64,000 nt of DNA from Megaustenia siamemsis. Taxonomy: Eukaryota; Mollusca; Gastropoda; Stylommatophora; Ariophantidae. The translations under genes were made by a program, and so were the position numbers. The stretch is from contig JAVIAB010000051.1 of the NCBI GenBank assembly GCA_032433765.1, positions 80,312,244-80,376,243 on the forward strand, given 5' to 3'. A model generated the notes under the pieces. The model had not been told where the DNA came from. It worked only from the letters and a program-made list of their open reading frames with translations, and searched no databases. Below, piece by piece: positions 56,822 through 64,000 of this stretch. Every line of letters starts with the position of its first letter. Position 1 is the stretch's first letter.

Positions 56822-57413
56822 CATTGCAGGGATATCTTACTGTCTATTGTTTGATGTGCGACGGGAATAGTCCAATGACTAACTGTGTTTCATATGTTCG
56901 GATTTGGAGTTAGGGCGATGTCCTTAGCATCATCAAGCGCTATACATTAAGAAAAAATGACGATCATCATTTTCAGGAAGACGTGAACTTTCGGTCAACA
57001 TAGTGGATGGGCGGCAAGAACCATTAAAGGCTGTGTCTGAAAAATGTTCCTTGTTGCAGTTTCCTCATATTCCAAGTCCGGCTTGTTGCAGGAGCTACTG
57101 AGTTAAGTGCTCTGTGCACACTGTGAGCTGTGCGTTTCATCTGTTTTGATCGTGTTTCGATATTCCGACTGTTTACGATGAATGATGATATCGCATGATG
57201 GAAAACAGATGGCTGTGTTCACTTTCCGTGCGGTTTCACCTTATGTCTATTGACGTGTGCTGAGACTGCTATGATGGGGACTACAGTTACCTTTCTTTGT
57301 TTGGAAGATGAAATAGTAATTCGGATGATTCCATTGGCACGGGGGGTTGAGCAATTATGGATTTTATTTCCTTAACAGTGATACCGGTGCCTTCCATAAC
57401 CATAACCATCCCT
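56822..57413 (+). repeat. Dispersed repeat J, copy 4 (longest +strand copy)
   Basis: Colinear with copy 1 over its length: ttgatgtgcgacgggaatag, atcatcaagcgctatacatt, ttgcagtttcctcatattcc, gttaagtgctctgtgcacac, ggctgtgttcactttccgtg and the end ggtgccttccataacc. No conserved frame. Confidence 0.9.
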
Positions 57414-57447
57414 CAAAGATCTTTAATATGAAAAAAAAACAAACAAG

Positions 57448-57735
57448 GGGCTGGGTAGTCTAGAGGTAGGACGTTGGCCCCTGTGCAACGAGGTTCCGGG
57501 TTCCACAAGCGGTGACATTTAAAAAAATAAAAAATAAAATCCATGGTTAAATGTGGCTTCACCTGCCTCTGGTCTCTGGGTAGTGAGATCCGATGTCCAC
57601 CTCTCTCGGATAACAGCGAGAAACATGAGATCTCGTGTGCATTCGTGCACGTTAAAGAACCAATGGCAGAAATCGAAAAGAGTAGGCCCTTTATGGCCGC
57701 TTCCCAGACAAAATTAATAGGAAAAAATTTACTCA
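57448..57735 (+). mobile_element. SINE3, tRNA-like head
   Basis: The head ggggctgggtagtctagagg has A-box-like and ggttccgggttcca B-box-like blocks. The body contains gtgcattcgtgcacgttaaa gaacc, a motif I recall as common in marine-invertebrate SINEs. One copy in the window, no TSD seen. Confidence 0.65.
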
Positions 57736-58071
57736 CAAAGTTAAAAAAAAAACTCTATATGATAAAATATTAGAGTATCTCTGAAGTCTGAGAATATCTG
57801 CCTACGTGGCGGAGGACACGACTGCCGGTGTGAAAATTATGAAAATTGATATTCGCACAAAATTCTGTCTCTCGTGACTTTGGTGGGGAAAAAAGATAGA
57901 CATTTTTTTTTTCGTTCGCCAGCTTTGACCTCTGACGAAGGCCCTAGATACTAGGAACTGAATTTTGCGTGTTAATACGTTTTTTCCTGGCAGCCGCGTG
58001 CACAGGGGTCCCTCGTCTCACAGGCAGATAATCCGTCTTCGGAGGTACTCATATTTTTTACGTCCATGGGT
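57736..58071. other. Intergenic; PLE-like terminal motif
   Basis: ctctgacgaaggccctagat at ~57932 resembles motifs at the ends of Penelope-like elements. Otherwise nothing recognised. Confidence 0.4.
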
Positions 58072-58085
58072 AACTGACGTTTCAA

Positions 58086-58782
58086 GCTGGGCCTCGCTGC
58101 TGCGACCAGGGGTGGTTGTCGCAGACCAGGGGTAGTTGTCGCAGGCCAGGGGTGGTTGGCGCAGACCAGGGGTGGTTGGCGCAGACCAGGGGTGGTTGTC
58201 GCAGACCAGGGGTAGTTGTCGCAGACCAGGGGTAGTTGTCGCAGGCCAGGGGTGGTTGGCGCAGACCAGGGGTAGTTGTCGCAGGCCAGGGGTGGTTGCG
58301 CAGACCAGGGGTGGTTGTCGCAGACCAGGGTGGTTGTCGCAGACCAGGGGTAGTTGTCGCAGACCAGGGGTAGTTGTCGCAGGCCAGGGTGGTTGGCGCA
58401 GGCCAGGGTGGTTGTCGCAGACCAGGGGTGGTTGTCGCAGACCAGGGGTAGTTGTCGCAGACCAGGGGTAGTTGTCGCAGGCCAGGGGTGGTTGGCGCAG
58501 ACCAGGGGTGGTTGCCGCAGACCAGGGGAACTGACGTTTCAAGCCGGGCCTCGCTGCTGCAACCAGAGGTGGTTGTCGCAGACCAGGGGTGGTTGTCACA
58601 GACCAGGGGTGGTTGGTGCAGACCAGGGGTGGTTGGCGCAGACCAGGGGTGGTTGGCGCAGACCAAGGGTGGTTGGCGCAGACCAGGAGTGGTTGGCGCA
58701 GACCAGGGGTGGTTGGCGCAGAGCAGGGGTGGTTGGCGCAGACCAGGGGTGGTTATCGCAGACCAGGGGTGGTTGCGACAGA
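58086..58782. repeat. 20-bp minisatellite in two blocks, ~32 copies
   Basis: The unit is gcagaccaggggtggttgtc with g/a, t/g and one-base-deletion variants. A ~32-bp non-repeat segment (aactgacgtttcaag, then gggcctcgctgctgc) occurs both at the left edge (58072) and inside the array (58529), so array plus flank was duplicated. Overlapping open frames of up to 240 codons in most frames follow from the stop-poor unit. Confidence 0.97.
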
Positions 58783-58789
58783 GAGAAAT

Positions 58790-59189
58790 CATAAATAAAA
58801 ATCCCAACTGCAGCCAGGATTTGAGCCCACAACTTATCTGTCTCGAGGCCGGCGTCTTGCCTCAAGACCAACTAGTCTCCCTTGATCTTAAAGACAACGG
58901 ATTAGTGGAATAGCAGTCATCAGAATAAATATTGTGCATGATACAAAATACAGGTAGGAGTGCATTAATCCAAACTTTAAAGTTTTCCTCGGCCCTAAAA
59001 AGCAACAAAGACACAATAAAATAAAGTATAGATAAATTTAAAGTAAATCAGAGCTGACCAAAATACCTCTGTGCATCGAGTGGTGTTACTGTAAAATTGC
59101 TAATCGTGAGGATAAAGTGAGTGATGATCATAAGAGTAAAGGCGACGTAGAACCCCTCAAAATGTTTTAACAGAATCGAATATGTTGAG
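58790..59189. other. Intergenic, nothing recognised
   Basis: The stretch atttgagcccacaacttatc may be a tRNA-SINE remnant on the minus strand. No gene. Confidence 0.4.
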
Positions 59190-59550
59190 TTGCTTGCTTG
59201 TGTTCAACCGACGACTAAAGGAATAATTAAATCTCATCATCTTCCGCCTTTAAAAGAACAGTAAGTGAGCGTGGATGTATTGTGTTGTGGTTAGCAGTAG
59301 AACTGTGACCGTTGCGCCTTTCGGCACAATACATCCGACTTCAGCAAGATATTTTTGAGTAACGGATTGCCTTCCCTCTCGATCCCTACTCACTTGGTCA
59401 GACTAGATTGGTTAGTCTGTTTCTAGGAGGACCGCGAAAAGGAGGAGTAGGATCAGGATAGTTCTGGTTCTCGGATCCTCGCACAAGTCATCAGCTATGA
59501 TTCGCTAGCAGCTGTCAGTTGTGTTTCTGAACGGCGCCTTATTCCTAAAT
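59190..59550 (+). repeat. Dispersed repeat K, copy 2
   Basis: Aligned with copy 1 at 45.9-46.3 kb throughout, including caatacatccgacttcag, tttttgagtaacgg/tactgg and catcagctatg. Confidence 0.85.
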
Positions 59551-60167
59551 ATGTGGGGTTGAAAGGCGTAGCTACTGTATCTCTCTGTAGTTGCGACACA
59601 AATAGATATGCAGTATTGCAGAAACTAGCAACACATATTTACTTCCGGTTTTACTGATTAATAATCGTCTGACATTGAACCTTGTTATTTAGCTTAGCAA
59701 TATGGCGCCCTGTTAGCTTGCTTCTTCAGAAGACTCACAGATAAGTGCTGTTTTCCAGTGAACTTCTCTGTTTATTTGTTTGTTTTTATTGATATTTTAA
59801 GGGATCATGTGATTGTACGTGCTTTCTATTTGATGTAAATCACTTTTCTTCTTTTGATTCATTGCATTTTATTACAATTTCCTTATTTCATCACTTATAC
59901 TCATCCTTGTTGTTTGCACTATTGAACGCGTCAAAAATGGCGATTTGTTTACGCCGGTCTGTCGTCAAGGACGCGTAATTCATTTAATTTGTGGAAGGCT
60001 CGTAGTGTATCCGCGTGCTGCAGAGCTATTTACTGGAGTTGGCCAGTTTATAACGTGGAAACGGGTTCTGGACCGTGCGACTGAGTAAGTGCACGTGTAT
60101 CTAGACCATCCAAAGCATCGACGTTCAGCGACGTTCATCTAAGACGACGGTAAGTGTAAGTATTCAG
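59551..60167 (+). other. Probable 5' UTR of LINE-E in its right part; rest unrecognised
   Basis: The segment before the ATG at 60168 is GC-richer, with cgacgttcagcgacgttcat, and likely belongs to LINE-E. Its true 5' end and any TSD cannot be placed. Confidence 0.4.
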
Positions 60168-60659
60168 ATGCAGGCCAAACGACATCATCGAAGAAGGAAA
60201 ACACGACGGGGCAAGCGAGGTGGTATTAAACTGTCAAAGTGTGAGAGGCTAGGCCTAAAGTATGTGCGCGTTACTTATTGGAATTGTGAGTCCATTAATC
60301 AACGACGGCCCATTCTTGATAAGCTGCTGTGCCGCGCCGATATAATGGTTTTGCAGGAAACTCTTCTTGGTGACAGGACAGTACGTAGTCCTGGATTTCA
60401 TTGTTTTTACAATAGACGACACCTTGGGCAGGCCATCCTTGTGCGCCACAATATGGTGGCAGCTGAGGTTGATATGTTTGTGTGGAGCAATGCAGAATTG
60501 CAGGTACATGCGGTTAGGGTGCAGACCCCAGTTCATTTCGTGATTGTTAATGTGTATGCCTGTAATGGGAAGATGAACATACAACAATGGCAGAATCTCT
60601 TCGAGTTCGGTGAAGAGAATGCCATTTTCTGCGGAGACTTTAATGCTAGAGGAAACTAG
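60168..60659 (+). pseudogene. LINE-E apurinic-type endonuclease domain, truncated
   Basis: 163 codons. A basic N-terminus (KRHHRRRKTRRGKRGG) is followed by the endonuclease with N (WNCESI), E (LQETLL) and GDFNARGN motifs, ending at a TAG where LINE ORFs read G..W. The start ATG was chosen as the first in frame; it is preceded by stops. Confidence 0.85.
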
Positions 60660-62512
60660 TGGGGTAACGTCATAACCAACAAGCAGGGGGAAGACCTAGA
60701 GAACGCACTGGTATCGGCCGATTTACTGTGCTTGAATGATGGAAGGGCAACAAGAATTCCACTCGAACAGGGGACTCTGATAGTGTCATAGACCTGGCAC
60801 TGGTGTGTTCCACCTTCGCCGCGGCACTGTTTCAGAGGAAGGTGATACTCAGATGTGGAAGTTGGTCATCCGAGCCAACATCCATTTGTCCAGGGTTGCA
60901 ACAAGGCTCACCATTGTCACCAGATCTATTTTACGTGTACACAATAACGATCACGGAACAACAGCTGGATTGGAGGGGAAGAACTATGACTTTTGCTGAT
61001 GAAATTCTGGTATATCGCCAGGGAAGAGACAGACGGACAATCGCCTCCACAATGCAACATGAACTCGATCGCATTTCTTCCTGGTGTGGGGTTTCAGGTG
61101 CCTTGGTTAATCCTAATAAAGCATCAGTTTCATGGTTCTTCTCCCTTAACAATCATATCGTTAATACAACCACACCGGTAGTACGAATGGGAGCTGATGA
61201 GGTGACCAGGGACAACTTTATGACATAACTCGGAGTTAAGTTTGATCGCAGCCTGTGTTTTTGGGACCACGTCGACCATGTGATAACAAAATCCCGCAAA
61301 GGATTAGCCACCTTGAAGGTCATGGCAGCTGCCAACATTGAGCAGATGCTACTTACTCTTCTGTTCCAGGAATTAGTCCTCGCACCAATCGAGTATGCCC
61401 TGGCAATTCTTACTGCCAGTACGGCTCAAATTGATAGGCTGAAGAAAATACAAAATGAAGCCATGCGCATTATCTTGGGAAGTACAAGGGACACTCCTTG
61501 TGTAGCAATGAGGTATCTTCTTGGCTTTCCAACCATGGATGACATAATCAAGATCTGGAGAGCACGAGCATACCTGAAGATTAGTACAGACACAGAGCAT
61601 CCATTGCACCACGTGCTCAACACAGAGAAAGGTGACAGGCTAAAAAGAGGCAAATCATGGGTGGGCCGAGCAGAAGATGTCATCAAACAGGTCTGTGGGC
61701 CTACCAATATCAGCGTTTGTGAGGAGTGGATACCGGTGCCTACGTCATTCAAGGGGACTTTCTCGTGTATTGTCACACTCAACAGGAAAAGTAGGGAACA
61801 GAACCCGGTCGTGGTTAATACTGAGGTCAACGGTCTCATCTGCGATAACACCGATGAGAAAAATGCACTCATCTTTACAGACGACCCCAAAGCAGCGCAT
61901 GGGCATTTACAGCACGCTCGGCGGGCAGAAAAGTCAAGGAAGACAGTGGTGCATCGTCATGACCACGCGTAGCATGACAATGGAGGCGATAGCAGTGACC
62001 AAGGCATTCAAATGGTTAGAGTCACAAGACTACACCCACGCATGTATACTAATTTATTCGATGAGCATGATAAAAATAAGTGGAGGCGGACTCCGTACGC
62101 ATGCAATGGGTAGAGTCGTTGCAGAAATCCAAAATACGTAAGGTCACCTTTGTCTATGTCCCTGGACGTGCGGAGAAATGAAAGTGCGAGCAGGTTGGCT
62201 AGCTGCGCTGTCGTTGAGGACGGGCAACCAATGGATCGGGCGGACATCACCAATGCCCTCCGAGATGTGGGAAGAGCACATGACTTCGACAAACACAGAT
62301 CCACGTCACTTCTTCGGATGATAGAAATGGGAGTTAAGATGGGCACAGCCAGAAATGAGAAACTTTGTGGCCGTGTAAGAAGACTTATCAACCAACATAG
62401 AACTGGAGTCGTCAGTCGCTGGACACTGAGTGAATTGCTGAGGAGGGGATCTGAGCACATATGGACATATTCGGAGTGCAATGATGATGACCCGCAAATA
62501 ACTCAATAACTC
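60168..62512 (+). mobile_element. LINE-E, I-clade-like LINE (APE endonuclease, RT, RNase H), internally deleted and broken
   Basis: Order: endonuclease (60255-60660: YWNCESINQRRPILDKLL, ADIMVLQETLL, CGDFNARGN then a stop); a remnant with DSVIDLALV; a jump into the RT palm (60870 on: LQQGSPLSPDLFYVYT, TFADEILVYRQGRD); thumb and connection (61280-61972: VLAPIEYALAILTA, LKKIQNEAMRIILG); a broken RNase H (61880-62140); and a C-terminus (62150-62509: ASCAVVEDGQPMDRADITNA, RRGSEHIWTYSECNDDD). The fingers and much of the endonuclease C-terminus are deleted. The catalytic ADD reads ADE. RT plus APE plus RNase H points to the I group. Inactive. Confidence 0.9.
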
Positions 62513-62515
62513 AAT

Positions 62516-62840
62516 TTGTGATCACATTCTCCCATTTTATAACAATGTACTTCAGAATGTAACAACGTCATCACACAGCCTGCGGGGGCCAAAACATGTA
62601 GAATCAATGTAGACTTTGAGCCTAAGACTGACATCGCTCTGCCTAGATTCTGCTCTTCATTTTTTTTTTGCCACCAAATGTCCGACATCTGAGTGAAGAT
62701 TATTCTAGTTTCCTAAACCGTGATTACAGACATATGCAACAACATATACCACACAGGATACATACCAAATTAACTAAAAACATCAACTTTCATTGCATTG
62801 CCTAAAAAAAAAAGAATGGTGCAGTTGAATGCAGTGACTT
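62516..62840. other. Intergenic, nothing recognised
   Basis: No gene or repeat match. Confidence 0.5.
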
Positions 62841-63357
62841 TAGAACAAAAAGCCTAATGAGCCATGTTACAAAAACCTTGCTAAAAGTTATACAAGGAAT
62901 GATTCAGAATAAAATCAATACTGAATTAGATGAGCAGCAATTTGGATGTTGGAAAAATTGCGGGACAAAAGAAGCCATATTCTGCATGAGAACATGTCGA
63001 AAAGTACACAGAAGAAAACAAACCAATATATGCCTGCTTCATAGACTACACCAAAACTTTTGATAGAGTACACCACAAACAACTTATAGAATACCTAAAA
63101 GAGATACATCTTGATGACATGGACATACGACTAATATGTAATCTATACTGGGAGCAAACAGCAATAATAAAATATAACAAAGAGAACTCTACACCCAGTG
63201 ATATAAAAAGAGGAGTAAGACAGGGATGCATACTATCACCAAGCTTGTTCAATCTATACACTGAGCAAATCTTTAAAAACATCATAGAGATGCCAGGCCT
63301 ACAAATTAATGGAAAGATAATAAATAACCTAAGATAAGCTGATGATACTGTGCTACT
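62841..63357 (+). mobile_element. RTE-C RT segment interrupted at the catalytic motif
   Basis: Frames read SLMSHVTKTLLKVIQGMIQN, YACFIDYTKTFDRVHHKQLI (frameshifted), GVRQGCILSPSLFNLYTEQI, then NLR-stop-ADDTVLL. The sequence leaves RTE-C exactly after this motif, where an RTE-A copy starts. Confidence 0.88.
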
Positions 63358-64000
63358 CTGCTATTAAGACTGTGTCATCCGCATATCGCAAATGATAAAC
63401 TTAATAGTAAGAAATGATAGACATAATAGTAAAAGAATGCAACAAGAAAGGTCTTAGTCTGAATAGTAAGAAAACAGAAGTAATGGTTATATCGAAGAAA
63501 CAATCACCACCATTATGCAGCATAAAAATAAACGAGACAAATCTGAAACAAGTGCAACGTTTCAAATACTTGGGCACAATAATAACATCAGGTGGGAGAT
63601 GCACTACAGAAATAAAAAGCAGAATAGCTCAGGCCAAAATAGCATTTCAGAAAATGAAAAATATCTTATGCAACAAATCTATGTCAATAAAAATGAGAAA
63701 GAGAGTTCATCGGTGCTATATAGAACCAATTCTGACCTATGGAAGCGAATCATGGACAGTAGACAAACAAATGAAAAGATGATTAGAGGCCACAGAGATG
63801 GGATTTCTCACAAGAATGTTGAAAGTTCCCTGGACAGCTAAAAAGACCAATGAGAAAGTTCTCAAAGAGGCCAAAACAAAAAGGGAGCTCTTAAAAAACA
63901 TCAGAAAGAAGAAATCAACATTTTTCGGGCACATCATGAGAAGAGGAAAGTTGGAATACTTGGTTACAACTGGCAAAATAAAAGGACGACAAAGAGAGAA
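63358..64000 (+). mobile_element. RTE-A copy with inverted 5' segment, cut by window end
   Basis: 63358-63408 is a minus-oriented piece of RTE-A (reverse complement reads LRYADDTVLI). From ~63409 the copy runs forward: MIDIIVKECNKKGLSLNSKK, INETNLKQVQRFKYLGTIIT, RVHRCYIEPILTYGSESWTV and [14 protein letters not shown], to the window edge. It is inserted in RTE-C. One frameshift lies near 63780. Confidence 0.88.

Noticed and set aside
58018..58913. Several overlapping open frames of 110-240 codons rich in W/P or G/R
   Set aside because: Produced by a stop-poor 20-bp minisatellite. Frames overlap on both strands and change with one-base unit variants.
60255..60587. 110-codon minus-strand frame over the LINE-E endonuclease
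   Set aside because: Antisense shadow of the endonuclease ORF, which has recognisable motifs on the plus strand.
1..64000. LTR retrotransposon or retroviral remnants
   Set aside because: No protease, integrase or paired LTRs were recognised. All RT fragments belong to non-LTR or Penelope-like elements.

Overview
This window reads as nuclear DNA of an invertebrate animal. It has spliced genes with GT-AG introns of 0.6-4.7 kb, a largely AT-rich background, several families of non-LTR retrotransposons, a Penelope-like element, tRNA-derived SINEs and large minisatellites. A lophotrochozoan such as a mollusc would fit the repeat content, but that is inference and no species is claimed.

The only host gene I can support is the C-terminal three quarters of VPS45, the Sec1/Munc18 protein of endosome/trans-Golgi membrane fusion. 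It lies on the + strand as ten in-phase exons between 1686 and 27984 (about 419 codons), ending in a stop. The first ~150 codons lie upstream of the window. All nine introns show GT-AG borders, and every intron except the shortest, 14499-15094, carries recognisable repeats. These include a 1.5 kb array of a 45-bp unit (intron 12319-14330), a Penelope-like element and an I-clade LINE fragment (intron 16693-21002), and several LINE and SINE copies.

From 28 kb to the end I find no second host gene. The DNA is a mosaic of mobile elements, often nested. My working names are: RTE-A, RTE-B and RTE-C, three BovB/RTE-like LINEs that end in (GAT)n; LINE-D, whose tail is (ATAG)n; LINE-E, I-clade-like with endonuclease, RT and RNase H; LINE-G and LINE-I, known only from their C-terminal ends; SINE1, about 250 bp with a tRNA-like head and at least 16 copies; SINE2, tRNA-like with an ATT tail; SINE3; PLE, Penelope-like with a GIY-YIG domain; and J and K, non-coding dispersed repeats of unknown class. 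Many insertions have target-site duplications (TSDs) of 8-17 bp that can be read directly, so boundaries and order of insertion can be worked out.

Five large tandem arrays stand out: 41 bp (761-1190), 45 bp (12497-13985), 29 bp (36475-37512), 37 bp (51934-52932) and 20 bp (58086-58782). Several smaller arrays also occur. The long open frames in the 45-bp and 20-bp arrays are arithmetic by-products of unit length or composition, not genes.

The observations most worth following are: RTE-A copies that keep the same 5' segment but have different internal deletions; a SINE2 and an RTE-A copy with the 5' inversion expected from twin priming; PLE termini that form inverted repeats and carry a hammerhead-like core; and the undescribed J and K repeats. 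I do not see a coherent new multi-gene system.
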